Origin: Agreia sp. Leaf210
Lineage (GTDB): Bacteria > Actinomycetota > Actinomycetes > Actinomycetales > Microbacteriaceae
Direction: 5' to 3'
Length of the DNA stretch: 64,000 bases
NCBI RefSeq assembly: GCF_001421485.1
Contig: NZ_LMKK01000002.1
Location: 248,001-312,000, forward strand
Made by a program: the position numbers and the translations under genes. Under the pieces are notes generated by a model. That model had not been told where the DNA came from, searched no databases, and worked only from the letters and a program-made list of their open reading frames with translations. Shown piece by piece: positions 34,777 through 43,539 of this stretch. The stretch's first letter is position 1. Each line of letters opens with the position of its first letter.

Positions 34777-35447
34777 CCGCCGTCTTCGCGCTCGCACTCG
34801 GCGAGCAGTTCGAGCGGCTGCACCCGATGATGCAGAAAAGGTTCGGCGTCGGCCTCGAGGCGGGCTACGCGTGCGTGGGAACGGGGGTGATGAGCCGCAT
34901 CCGTCGCGGACCCTGGTGGACCATCCCGTTCCTGTGGATCGGGCGCATCCGCAACATCCTGGTGCCGATTCAGGGTACCGATGTTCCTTTCACTGTCGAG
35001 AACTACCCGTATCTCGATCCGCTGGGCCGCGAGACGATCACGTTCGTGCGCAGCTATGGCAGTGGACCTCGGCCACATCGCTTCGACGCCACCATGATCT
35101 ACAGCGAGCGCGCTGGGCGGGTGATCGACTACCTCGGCACGCATCAGCACCTCGCCGTCGACCTCGACCTCACGGTGAACGACGACGGCTCCCTGCTCCT
35201 TCTCTCAGACGCCCAGCGCTTCTACGAGGGCCCTGTCGCGTTCCGTTTTCCGATGCTGTTCAGCGGTCGCGCCGAGCTGCACGAGAGCTACGACGACGAG
35301 GCGCAGCTCTATCGAATAAAGCTCGAGGTACGCAACCGCTGGTTCGGCTTCCTCTTCGGCTACGACGGCACCTTCAGCTGCGACTTCCCGCCTGCTGTGC
35401 AAGCTCCGGCCCGGCTCAAACCGGTTCGGCACGAGCGACGGGAGTAG
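34773..35447 (+). CDS. DUF4166 domain-containing protein
   Basis: A 224-residue DUF4166 protein, starting with the LHPMMQKRFGVGLEAGYACVG type motif. In other bacteria the domain is found fused to SDR-type oxidoreductases and near SRPBCC proteins, consistent with its coupling to the SRPBCC gene here. The function is unknown. Its 3' end overlaps the convergent EamA gene by 32 bp. Confidence 0.82.
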   Translation: MTAVFALALGEQFERLHPMMQKRFGVGLEAGYACVGTGVMSRIRRGPWWTIPFLWIGRIRNILVPIQGTDVPFTVENYPYLDPLGRETITFVRSYGSGPRPHRFDATMIYSERAGRVIDYLGTHQHLAVDLDLTVNDDGSLLLLSDAQRFYEGPVAFRFPMLFSGRAELHESYDDEAQLYRIKLEVRNRWFGFLFGYDGTFSCDFPPAVQAPARLKPVRHERRE

Positions 35448-36300
35448 CCCCCGGGCCCGCGCTCCGCACCGCACCGATGCTCGCGGTCACCACGAGAGCG
35501 ATGGCGAGCACTCCGATGAGCGAGATGTGCTGAGCCAGCAGCACCACACCGGCGAGCGCCGCGATCGCGGGGGCCAGGCTCATGAGGATCGCGAAACTCG
35601 ACGAGGGGATGCGGCGAAGGGCGAACAACTCGAGCGCGTAGGGAATCGTCGACGACAGAACGGCGACGGCCGCGCCGAGAAGCAGGATGTCCGGCCGCAC
35701 GATGGCGGGTCCGGCCGTGGCGAGCCCGAGCGGTAGCGTGAGGACGGCGCCGATGGCCATGGCCAGCGCGAGTCCGTCGAGCCGCGCGAAGCGGCTGCCG
35801 GTGCGTGACGAGAGCAGGATGTAGCCGGCCCAGCTCGCTCCCGCGCCGGCGGCGAAGAGCACCCCCACGGGGTCGAGTTCGCCGAAGCTGCCCTGGCCCA
35901 GCAGAAAGACGCCGATAAAGGCGAGAACCGCCCAGAGCCAACTGGATGCGCGTCGGCTCGTGGCGACCGAGAGCACGAGCGGCCCGAGAACCTCGATGGT
36001 CACGGCTGCGCCGAGCGGGATGCGCGCCAGGGCCTCGTAGAACAAGCCGTTCATGACGGCAAGGGCCACGCCGAACAGCACCACCGTCATCCAGTCGCCG
36101 CGGCTGCGGCCACGCAGCGACGGCCGCGCGATGGCGAGGAGGATGAGGGCGGAGAAGGTGAGCCGCAGCGCGACCATGCCGAGCGCGCCGACGCTGGGGA
36201 ACAGCAGCACGGCGAACGCCGCGCCCACCTCCTGGCACGCCAGCCCTGCGACGACGAGCCCCGCCGCTCCGACGGGGCCGCCGAGACGGGCACGGCTCAT
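35416..36300 (-). CDS. EamA/DMT family transporter
   Basis: A 294-residue ten-helix drug/metabolite transporter with two EamA repeats: the first starts near GPVGAAGLVVAGLACQEVGA, and the second contains GAGASWAGYILLSSRTGS. RhtA-type members export amino acids or metabolites. It is the last gene of the operon SDR-PlsC-AGPS-EamA, with its ATG overlapping the AGPS stop, so it may export or supply something for that pathway, though coincidence is possible. Confidence 0.85.
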   Translation of the reverse strand: MSRARLGGPVGAAGLVVAGLACQEVGAAFAVLLFPSVGALGMVALRLTFSALILLAIARPSLRGRSRGDWMTVVLFGVALAVMNGLFYEALARIPLGAAVTIEVLGPLVLSVATSRRASSWLWAVLAFIGVFLLGQGSFGELDPVGVLFAAGAGASWAGYILLSSRTGSRFARLDGLALAMAIGAVLTLPLGLATAGPAIVRPDILLLGAAVAVLSSTIPYALELFALRRIPSSSFAILMSLAPAIAALAGVVLLAQHISLIGVLAIALVVTASIGAVRSAGPGATPVARAEPV

Positions 36301-37964
36301 TCGTCGAGAAGGACCTTGCCCGGGTTGAAGTGGCGACCGGGATCGACAGCTCCGAAGAGACCGCGCATGATCTTGACGCCCTCGGTCGAGATGTCCTGCT
36401 CCATCCAGGGAGCGTGCTCGAGACCGACGCCGTGGTGGTGCGACAGCGTTCCGCCGGCATCGATGAAGGCCTGCTGGATCGCACCCTTCACGACGTCGTA
36501 GTTGGGGATCGCATCGCCCGTGTCGAGGTAGGCGAACGTGAAGTACAGGCAGGCGCCCGACGTGTAGGAGTGCGACAGGTGAGCCATGATCCAGCCCTTG
36601 ACGCCGATCTCGTCGAACGCGTGGTTGGCGCTGGCGATCACGTTGCGGTAGAGCTCGGGCAGCTTGGCCCAGGGCGCGGCCGTCTCCGAGACGTCGGCCG
36701 ATCCGCCCCAGTCGAGGAACCAGTCGCGGATGTACGGGGTGTCGAACTTCTTCTGGTCGTAGAGAACGCCGGGGCCCTTGCCCACGGTGATGCCGCCGTG
36801 CTTCTTGACGATGCCGGCGATGATCTTCTGGTTCGTCGCCACGAGCTCTTCGCCGCCCTCATTGCCGACGAACGACAGGCACATCTTCTCGGTGTCCCAG
36901 CCCTTCGCCTTCAAGACGACGCCGAGGCCCTTGGTGGCGAGCGCAGAGAAGCCCTTGCTCTTCTTCGAGGTGGCGAACGAGAACAGCGTCTCGTTGCCGT
37001 CGGAGACGCGGGTGATGGAGGGCGTCGCGTCGCTCTCGGAGATCTCGCGCATGGCGGCGAGTCCGGCGTCCCATGTGGGGTAGAGATAGGCGAGGATCTC
37101 GCGCTTGGCCGGGATGCGGTGGATCTGCACGGTGACCTCGGTGATGACGCCGAGGCGGCCCTCGCTGCCGAGGATCATCTCGCGCACGCTGGGCCCGGTC
37201 GACGTGCTGGGCAGGGCGCGCAGAACGAGCACGCCGCCGGGGCGAACGACGCGCAGCCCCTTGGCGATGTCGGCGATGTCGCCGAACTTGTCGCTCTGCA
37301 TGCCCGAGGAGCGCGTCGCCACCCAGCCGCCCACCGTGGAGTGCGTGAAGCTGTCGGGGAAGTGTCCGAGGGTCCAGCCGGCCGCGTTGAGCTCGGCCTC
37401 GAGGTCGGGCCCCTGGGCGCCGCCCTGGATGCGGGCGAGGCTCGACTCGGCGTCGACCTCGATGACCCGATTGAGCCGGCCGAGGTCGAGAGAGACGACA
37501 GTGCGTTCTTCGTTCGCGAGGGGCTCGAGGCTGCCGGCGATGTTGCTGCCGCCGCCGAACGGGATGAGCACGGCGTCGGCAGCGACGACCGCATCGACGA
37601 TCAGGCGGACCTCGGCCTCGTTGGCCGGGTAGACGACGACGTCGACAGCGCGCGGGAACGCGCTGGTGCGAACACGGATGAGATCGCGGATGCTCTTGCC
37701 GAACGTGTGCACCACTCGGGACATGTCATCGGTTTCGACGTGGTCGTCACCGACGATGCCGGCGAGCAGCAGAACGAACGACTCCGCCGCACGGCTGAAC
37801 GGAACATCGATGTCCGCGAATGTCGGCGGCTCGCCCTTGGTCTTGGTGAGGTCGAGTCCCAGATTCTTCTTCACGAACGGCGCGAAGCCCGGCTTGTTCT
37901 CGTGGTGGAATGCGACGCCGTCGACGCCCCAGCCCCACCATTTCATGTGCTTGACATCGCTCAT
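36297..37964 (-). CDS. FAD-dependent alkyldihydroxyacetonephosphate synthase (AGPS) homologue
   Basis: A 555-residue flavoenzyme expected to exchange the acyl group of acyl-DHAP for a fatty alcohol, making the ether bond. It matches eukaryotic AGPS along its length: MKWWGWG at the N-terminus, the FAD loop PFGGGSNIAGS, TRSSGM, LGSEGRLGVITE, the catalytic Arg in ITRVSDG (near 318), ETAAPW, the catalytic Tyr region SGACLYFTFA (near 470) and the His triad GGTLSHHHGVG (near 508). These are the residues AGPS needs. There is no peroxisomal targeting extension, as expected in a bacterium. AGAGGAG lies seven bases before the ATG. Overlaps of 4 bp on both sides place it in an operon with PlsC and EamA. 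Confidence 0.87.
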   Translation of the reverse strand: MSDVKHMKWWGWGVDGVAFHHENKPGFAPFVKKNLGLDLTKTKGEPPTFADIDVPFSRAAESFVLLLAGIVGDDHVETDDMSRVVHTFGKSIRDLIRVRTSAFPRAVDVVVYPANEAEVRLIVDAVVAADAVLIPFGGGSNIAGSLEPLANEERTVVSLDLGRLNRVIEVDAESSLARIQGGAQGPDLEAELNAAGWTLGHFPDSFTHSTVGGWVATRSSGMQSDKFGDIADIAKGLRVVRPGGVLVLRALPSTSTGPSVREMILGSEGRLGVITEVTVQIHRIPAKREILAYLYPTWDAGLAAMREISESDATPSITRVSDGNETLFSFATSKKSKGFSALATKGLGVVLKAKGWDTEKMCLSFVGNEGGEELVATNQKIIAGIVKKHGGITVGKGPGVLYDQKKFDTPYIRDWFLDWGGSADVSETAAPWAKLPELYRNVIASANHAFDEIGVKGWIMAHLSHSYTSGACLYFTFAYLDTGDAIPNYDVVKGAIQQAFIDAGGTLSHHHGVGLEHAPWMEQDISTEGVKIMRGLFGAVDPGRHFNPGKVLLDE

Positions 37965-38710
37965 TGCAGGGCTCCTCTAGATCGTGGGGACTGGCCAAGG
38001 ATAGTCGCGGAATGCAGCTCGCGCAGGCGCAGGATCTCCTGCTTGGTGCGCTCGGCGAAGTGGCCCGGGGTCTCCCCCGCGATGGGCCGCAGCGGCTCGC
38101 CGAAGACGACGCCGACCGGGTAGCGGCCCCGACGGGGCCAGTTCGCGCCGCGCGGGTGGGCGACGTGAGCGCCGATGAGTGCCATCGGAATGGTGGGAAC
38201 GTCGCACGAGGCCGCGAGCGCAGCGGCTCCCGGCTTGAAGTTGCCGACTTCCCCGTCTTTCGACCGGGTTCCCTCGGGAAAGATCAGGATCGGAATGCCG
38301 CGTGACAGCAGCGAGCGGGCACTGATCGACTTCGCCTTCGATTCCATGCGCTTCACGGGGAAGGCGTTGAAGAACAGGGCGGTGAGGCCGCGCCTCCACC
38401 ACACCGCGAAGAAGTAGTCGGCTGCGGCGCCGGTGGCCAGATATCGTGCGAGCCGGCGGGGAAGGGAGCCGACGATGAGGGGCGCATCGAGGTGACTGGA
38501 GTGGTTGGCGACGACCACGAAGCCGCCGGACAGGTCTTTGAGCTTCTCCCTGCCGATCACCGTGACGCGGGTGAGCGACCAGATCAGGGGCTTCAGGAGG
38601 CCGCGTTGCACCACGAAACGGGCGGCCGCGACGCCGGGAGAGTTGAAACGATCCCGTGCGCCGGGGGCGACGCTGACCGGCCCTGCTGGGGCGTCTTCTT
38701 CTGCAGCCAT
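37961..38710 (-). CDS. PlsC-type 1-acylglycerol-3-phosphate acyltransferase
   Basis: A 249-residue membrane-associated acyltransferase. The catalytic motif NHxxxxD is NHSSHLD (Asn69-Asp75), and FPEGTRS (144-150) is the glycerol-phosphate-binding motif. The family acylates sn-2 of lysophosphatidate; next to an AGPS it could acylate 1-alkyl-glycerol-3-phosphate. Its ATG directly abuts the SDR stop (TAG-ATG), and its own stop overlaps the AGPS start. Confidence 0.9.
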   Translation of the reverse strand: MAAEEDAPAGPVSVAPGARDRFNSPGVAAARFVVQRGLLKPLIWSLTRVTVIGREKLKDLSGGFVVVANHSSHLDAPLIVGSLPRRLARYLATGAAADYFFAVWWRRGLTALFFNAFPVKRMESKAKSISARSLLSRGIPILIFPEGTRSKDGEVGNFKPGAAALAASCDVPTIPMALIGAHVAHPRGANWPRRGRYPVGVVFGEPLRPIAGETPGHFAERTKQEILRLRELHSATILGQSPRSRGALQ

Positions 38711-39487
38711 CTAGGTGACCGGCTTCTTTCGACTCGAGGAAATCGACCCGGAGACTGCGCGTATCGCACTCCTCGGTGCGTGGCGAGCCAACCAGATGAG
38801 GGTTCGGTACCGAACAGTCGGTATGGAGATTACCCTGCCCCGGTCGACGTCGCGCAAGCATGCCGTGACAAGTTGTTCGGCGTCGAGCCACAAGAAGTTT
38901 GGAATGCTCGACGCCTTGATTCCGGCGCGCTCGTGAAACTCGGTGTGCACCCAGCCCGGGCAGAGCGCCGTCACGCCGATACCCGTGCCGCTCAATTCGA
39001 CGGCCAGGCCCTCGGTGAACGACGTGACCCACGCCTTCAGCGCCGAGTAGGCGCCCATGGTCACGAAACCCGCGGTGCTCGAGACGTTGACGATCTTGCC
39101 CGTGCCGCGCGGCAGCATCCCCCGCGCCGCGGCGCCGGAGAGCACCAGCACGGCGCGACACATGACCTCGAACGCGCGATCGTGCGCCGAGACGTCGGAG
39201 TCGATCAACGACGTGTGCACGCCGAATCCGGCGTTGTTCACCAGCATGTCGATCGGTCTCGACGGGTCTTCGAGACGCTCGGCGACGCGTGCCACGTCGG
39301 CACGGTCGGCGAGGTCGGCCGGAAAGATCTCGACCGATCGACCCAGCGCGCGGATCTCGTCGGCCATCTCCTCCAGTCTCGGAACGCTTCGAGCGACGAG
39401 AACAAGGTCATATCCCTGCGCAGCGAGGGACCGGGAGAACGCAGCACCTATGCCAGACGTTCCTCCCGTAACGAGAGCTACAGCCAT
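38711..39487 (-). CDS. short-chain dehydrogenase/reductase, candidate acyl/alkyl-DHAP reductase
   Basis: A 258-residue classical SDR. The cofactor motif TGGTSGIG is at 7-14, NNAG near 84-87, and the catalytic Ser136/137-Tyr147-Lys151 triad (NVSS, YSALK) is intact. Arg33 after strand 2 (VARS) suggests NADPH. The closest functional model by context is Ayr1-type 1-acyl/alkyl-DHAP reductase, itself an SDR, because the gene leads an operon with PlsC and AGPS; this is inference. The start is leaderless-like (TAACCT on the minus strand, plus 39494-39499, 6-base gap). Confidence 0.85.
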   Translation of the reverse strand: MAVALVTGGTSGIGAAFSRSLAAQGYDLVLVARSVPRLEEMADEIRALGRSVEIFPADLADRADVARVAERLEDPSRPIDMLVNNAGFGVHTSLIDSDVSAHDRAFEVMCRAVLVLSGAAARGMLPRGTGKIVNVSSTAGFVTMGAYSALKAWVTSFTEGLAVELSGTGIGVTALCPGWVHTEFHERAGIKASSIPNFLWLDAEQLVTACLRDVDRGRVISIPTVRYRTLIWLARHAPRSAIRAVSGSISSSRKKPVT

Positions 39488-39558
39488 GGGGTTAGGTTAG
39501 TCTGCTCTTCACGGCGTCGTTTACGCACGCAGGTTTTCGACCAGTCGGCAGGGCTCTC

Positions 39559-40377
39559 ATGACATCCACAGACGCAGCTTCTCGTGCGCGCTTCGACGTG
39601 CGGGCTTTCGCCACAACGGCTCGCGGCACTCTGCGCCCCGAGCTCCAGCTCGAGGCCTACGAGGCCTCGCAGCTCTCTCCCGACGCGGTTCATCTGCTCC
39701 GCTACCTTGGTCGCCTCGAGAGCGCCACCATGGAGCAGCTGCGCAACCTCCTCGTGACCGCTACGCACAAAGACGCCCGAGTCACCGCCTTTCTCGTCAC
39801 CTGGGCCTTCGAGAAGTTCTGGATCGCAGACGCGATCGACCAGATCCTCGTGGCGAACGGCAGCGTCGGGGCTCAGGTCGGCGACGAGGGCGCGGCTCGG
39901 GCCGATCGCTCCGAGTCCGCCGAGCGCCGCGGGCCGATCCGACGCGCGATCCTCGCCATGGGCCAGGGCGTGCCGCTCACCGGTGTGCACATGACGGCCG
40001 GCCTCATCGACGAATGGGTCATGGACACGGCCTACGAACGGCTCGATGCTCTGGCCGCACACCCCACCCTCAGCGTGACGCTCGGCACGATTCGCAGCAT
40101 CAAGAGCCGGCACGAGTCGTTCTTCGCCGAAGAGGCGCGACGACGTCTCGCAGAGTCGCCCAAGACCGTGAAGCAGGCGACCAGCCAACTCGCTCACGCC
40201 GCCTGGCCGATCGGAGCGGTTGATCGCTCCGACACAGATCGAACCTTCTTCGAACAGACCGTCTTCGGCGGTGCCGACGGACTTCAGCGCGCAACCACGA
40301 TCGGACACAGAGTGGCAGAACTTCCCGGCCTGACCCCGCAGACCGGCGACGCCGTCGCCCGGAAGCTTCGATCGTGA
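39559..40377 (+). CDS. ferritin-like paralogue with degenerate diiron site
   Basis: A 272-residue helical protein related to the ferritin-like protein at 42710-43498 (shared RYL..., ATHKDA/PSHKEA, FW and RHxxFxxxxARxRLA patterns). Of the six metal ligands inferred in that paralogue, three are replaced here: Lys86, Ile89 and Lys182 stand where Glu77, His80 and Glu171 are expected. Glu54, Glu152 and His185 remain. It is therefore probably a non-catalytic partner or scaffold. Its stop overlaps the GTG of the reductase-HAD gene (GTGA), so the pair is coupled. Confidence 0.75.
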   Translation: MTSTDAASRARFDVRAFATTARGTLRPELQLEAYEASQLSPDAVHLLRYLGRLESATMEQLRNLLVTATHKDARVTAFLVTWAFEKFWIADAIDQILVANGSVGAQVGDEGAARADRSESAERRGPIRRAILAMGQGVPLTGVHMTAGLIDEWVMDTAYERLDALAAHPTLSVTLGTIRSIKSRHESFFAEEARRRLAESPKTVKQATSQLAHAAWPIGAVDRSDTDRTFFEQTVFGGADGLQRATTIGHRVAELPGLTPQTGDAVARKLRS

Positions 40378-42695
40378 GCGACGCGGTGGACACCACCGTG
40401 AACGACGCGCTGTCCTGGACGGCGTCCTCCGATCTCGGCGACGCCCACGTCTTCATCACGGGCGGAACCGGCTTTGTGGGCCAGGCCATCGTCGAACGGC
40501 TGCTCTCGTCGCATCCGGCGACCACGATCTCACTGCTCATCCGCACCAAAGGCAGCACCACCGCCGACGACCGTCTGCGCACGCTGCTGCGCAAGCCCGT
40601 GTTCGGTCCGTGGCGCGAGCGCGTCGGCGAAGACGAGGTCGAACGCGCGATGCGCGAGCGACTGCGTGTCGTCGAGGGCGACCTCGCCAACGTTCCCCCG
40701 CTGCCGGCCGACCTCGACGTCGTCATCCACAGCGCATCGACCGTGTCGTTCGACCCGCCCATCGACCAGGCCTTCGAGACGAACCTCGGCGGCGCGATCG
40801 CCCTCTACACGGCTCTGGCCGAATCCGGCGGTGACCCCCACGTCGTGCACGTCTCGACCGCTTATGTGGGCGGCCTGCGCAAGGGCATCGTGCCCGAGGG
40901 TCGACTCAAGCACGAGGTCGATTGGCGCGCAGAGCTCACCGCCGCTCGGGATGCCCGGGTGCGGGTGGAGATGGCATCGCGTCAACCCGAGACGCTGCGC
41001 ACGTTCATGAACGACGCCCGCGCGGTGCACGGCAAGGAAGGCCCGCAGGCGGTTGCCACCGCAGCCGAGACCGGACGCGTGGAGTGGGTGCGCGAGCGGC
41101 TCGTCGACTACGGCCGGAGCCGAGCGCAGAGCCTGGGCTGGACCGACGTCTACACACTCACCAAGTCGTTCGCCGAGCGGGCGGCGGAAGAGCTGTGGCG
41201 CGAGACCGGTCACCGTCTGTCGGTCGTGCGCCCGGCCATCATCGAGAGCGCTCTGCGACACCCGTATCCCGGTTGGATCGACGGCTTCAAGGTGGCCGAT
41301 CCCCTGGTTCTCGCCTACGCCCGCGGCAACCTCACCCAGTTCCCCGCCCTGCCAGACACGGTGCTCGACGTGATCCCGGTCGACTACGTGGTCAACGTCA
41401 TCCTCGCCGTCGCTGCGAACCCGCCTTCGGCAGAGTCCGAGGTCGACGCCGCGTATTATCACGTGAGCTCCGGCGCCCGAAACCCGCTGCCGATCCACCG
41501 CATGTTCACGAACATGAACGAGTTCTTCACCGCCACGCCCCTGCCGCACGAGAGCGACGGCCACATCGAGGTTCCGTACTGGACCTTCCCCGGCACCCGC
41601 AAGGTCGATCGCGTGCTCCACAACCAGGAGGTCTGGAACGCACGCCTCGAGCGGGCACTCGAGCGCCTGCCCTCGACCGAACGCAGTCGCGTGCACGTGA
41701 AGAAGGCTCTCAAGCGTCGTGACGACCTCGAGAACCTCCGCACCTTCGTCGAGCTCTACCGCGCCTATGTGCAGACCGAGATCATCTTCGACGACCGCAA
41801 TACACGAGCGCTGCACAACGCCCTGCCCGCCGAGCTGCGCGACGACATCGGCTTCGATGTCACGGCCATCGACTGGGAGGACTACCTGCAGAAGGTGCAC
41901 TTCCCGTCGATCACTGCTCTGACACGCGCCTTCGCGCTGCGCCCGGCGGCATCCGAGCGGGTGGCGAAGGCCCTTCCGACGCGCAGCGATGTCCTCGCCG
42001 TGTTCGACTTCGAGGGCACGGTCGTCGACTCCAACATCGTCGAGCAGTACCTCTGGGTGCGCTCGGCGGGCTTCCGCAAGGCCGCGTGGCCCAGCGAGGT
42101 CGCGAGCCTGCTCACCTCGCTCCCCGGATATCTGAAGGCCGAACACCGCGACCGCGGCGAGTTCATCCGCGCGTTCCTTCGCCGCTACAGCGGCATGCCC
42201 GCGAAGCGCCTCGAGAAGGTCGTGTCGGGCGGCTACCGCGAGACGCTGCTGCGGCACACGATGCCCTCGGCGATCGCGCGTATCGAAGAACACCGCGCCG
42301 CCGGCCACCGCACGGTACTGGTCACCGGATCCATCGGCATCCTGGCCTCGCCGCTCGCCGCGCTGTTCGACGACGTCGTAGCGGGATCGATGCATGAGCG
42401 CGACGGCATCCTGACCGGCTACCTCGCGCAGCCACCTCTGGTAGACGAGGCGCGCGCAGCGTGGCTGCGTCGCTACGCCGAGACGCACGGCATGGATCTG
42501 TCGAAGTCCTACGGCTACGGCGACAGCCACTCCGACCTGGTCTGGCTTCAGCTGCTCGGCAACCCCACAGCCATCAACCCCGACACCAATCTTTCTCGCG
42601 AGGCGCTCCGAAGAAGATGGAGCATTCACAACTGGAAACGCGGCACCCGCGGAGCATCCGCACTGCCGCAATTCGCGAAGGGAACCGGAGAGTAA
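40374..42695 (+). CDS. fatty acyl reductase (extended SDR) fused to HAD-IB domain
   Basis: A 773-residue fusion. Residues 1-400 are a male-sterility/FAR-type extended SDR with FITGGTGFVG (cofactor loop, Gly30-Gly36), HVSTAYVGG, and YTLTK (catalytic Tyr near 260, Lys near 264). It would reduce acyl-CoA/ACP to fatty alcohol with NADPH. A linker region follows, then an HAD-IB phosphoserine-phosphatase-like domain from about 540: motif I AVFDFEGT (Asp545, but Glu547 where Asp is usual), VLVTGS, and GYGDSHSD. The alcohol product is the second substrate of AGPS, encoded in the divergent operon. GTG start coupled to the upstream gene. Confidence 0.85.
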   Translation: MSDAVDTTVNDALSWTASSDLGDAHVFITGGTGFVGQAIVERLLSSHPATTISLLIRTKGSTTADDRLRTLLRKPVFGPWRERVGEDEVERAMRERLRVVEGDLANVPPLPADLDVVIHSASTVSFDPPIDQAFETNLGGAIALYTALAESGGDPHVVHVSTAYVGGLRKGIVPEGRLKHEVDWRAELTAARDARVRVEMASRQPETLRTFMNDARAVHGKEGPQAVATAAETGRVEWVRERLVDYGRSRAQSLGWTDVYTLTKSFAERAAEELWRETGHRLSVVRPAIIESALRHPYPGWIDGFKVADPLVLAYARGNLTQFPALPDTVLDVIPVDYVVNVILAVAANPPSAESEVDAAYYHVSSGARNPLPIHRMFTNMNEFFTATPLPHESDGHIEVPYWTFPGTRKVDRVLHNQEVWNARLERALERLPSTERSRVHVKKALKRRDDLENLRTFVELYRAYVQTEIIFDDRNTRALHNALPAELRDDIGFDVTAIDWEDYLQKVHFPSITALTRAFALRPAASERVAKALPTRSDVLAVFDFEGTVVDSNIVEQYLWVRSAGFRKAAWPSEVASLLTSLPGYLKAEHRDRGEFIRAFLRRYSGMPAKRLEKVVSGGYRETLLRHTMPSAIARIEEHRAAGHRTVLVTGSIGILASPLAALFDDVVAGSMHERDGILTGYLAQPPLVDEARAAWLRRYAETHGMDLSKSYGYGDSHSDLVWLQLLGNPTAINPDTNLSREALRRRWSIHNWKRGTRGASALPQFAKGTGE

Positions 42696-42709
42696 GCTCT
42701 CCTCACACC

Positions 42710-43498
42710 ATGGCATTCGACGTAGACAAATACACGGCCACCTCGGTCAGCGTGAACTGGGACGATCTCGACCTCGAGCGCTTCCGTGAACACCCCCTCC
42801 CCGAGGGCTCTCTGCGCACCCTCCGTTATATGGCCGATGTGGAATACCACACGGTCTGCTACACCCGCGACCTGCTCACCACGCCCTCTCACAAAGAGGC
42901 GGAGATGGGCGCGTTCATGACCATGTGGAACCGCGAGGAGTTCTGGCACGGCGAGGCCCTCGCCACGGTGCTGGGAATCCACGGCATCAACGTCGATTTC
43001 GACGAGCTCAAGGCCAAGCGGCTCAAGCTCGGCTGGCGCGACAAGTTCGACCCGATCAAGCAGTCCGTGATCGGCAAGGTCGTCGGAGCCGACTTCGTGG
43101 CCGTGCACATGGCCTGGGGCGCCGCCAACGAGTGGTCGGCGATCACCGCGTACAACCGCATGGCCGCGCTAGAGCAAGACCCGGTGCTCGCCGAGCTGCT
43201 GAAGCGCATCGCGAAGCAAGAGGCGCGTCACGTGGCCTTCTACACGTCGCAGGCGCGCGAACGACTCGCGAAGAGCACCAAGGCGCAGAAGTTCGCACGC
43301 TTCGCCCTGAGCAACTTCTGGGCCCCCGTCGGCTCCAGCATCATGGAGAAGAACGAGGTGAAGCACGTAATGGGCCATCTCATGGGTGGCGTCGAGGGTC
43401 GCAAGGCCGCGCGCAAGATCGACACTGCCATCAGCGGACTTCCCGGCCTCGAAGGGCTCACGATCGTCGACGACTCGCTCAACGCGCTCGGCGTCTAG
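42710..43498 (+). CDS. ferritin-like diiron protein (candidate lipid oxygenase/desaturase)
   Basis: A 262-residue four-helix protein. The diiron pattern is complete: Glu45 (helix 1, VEYHT), Glu77 and His80 (ExxH in REEFWHGE), Glu141 (ANEWSAITAY), and Glu171 and His174 (ExxH in KQEARHVAF). It resembles soluble acyl-ACP desaturase and aldehyde-deformylating oxygenase architecture, but the specific family was not recognised. Downstream of a fatty acyl reductase it could act on an acyl, aldehyde or alkyl-ether chain. The ATG lies 15 bp after the reductase stop. Confidence 0.8.
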   Translation: MAFDVDKYTATSVSVNWDDLDLERFREHPLPEGSLRTLRYMADVEYHTVCYTRDLLTTPSHKEAEMGAFMTMWNREEFWHGEALATVLGIHGINVDFDELKAKRLKLGWRDKFDPIKQSVIGKVVGADFVAVHMAWGAANEWSAITAYNRMAALEQDPVLAELLKRIAKQEARHVAFYTSQARERLAKSTKAQKFARFALSNFWAPVGSSIMEKNEVKHVMGHLMGGVEGRKAARKIDTAISGLPGLEGLTIVDDSLNALGV

Positions 43499-43539
43499 CC
43501 CCCTCCCCTGCCGACCTCGGGTCATGGCACTCTGGTTCC

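Noticed and set aside
39492-39500. A TTAGGTTAG half-site resembling an IdeR/DtxR box upstream of the SDR gene
   Set aside because: Only one half-site matches, and the same bases form the TAACCT -10 element of the leaderless SDR promoter, which explains them.
40530-42716. A 728-codon open frame opposite the acyl reductase fusion
   Set aside because: Shadow of a gene with intact SDR and HAD motifs on the plus strand.
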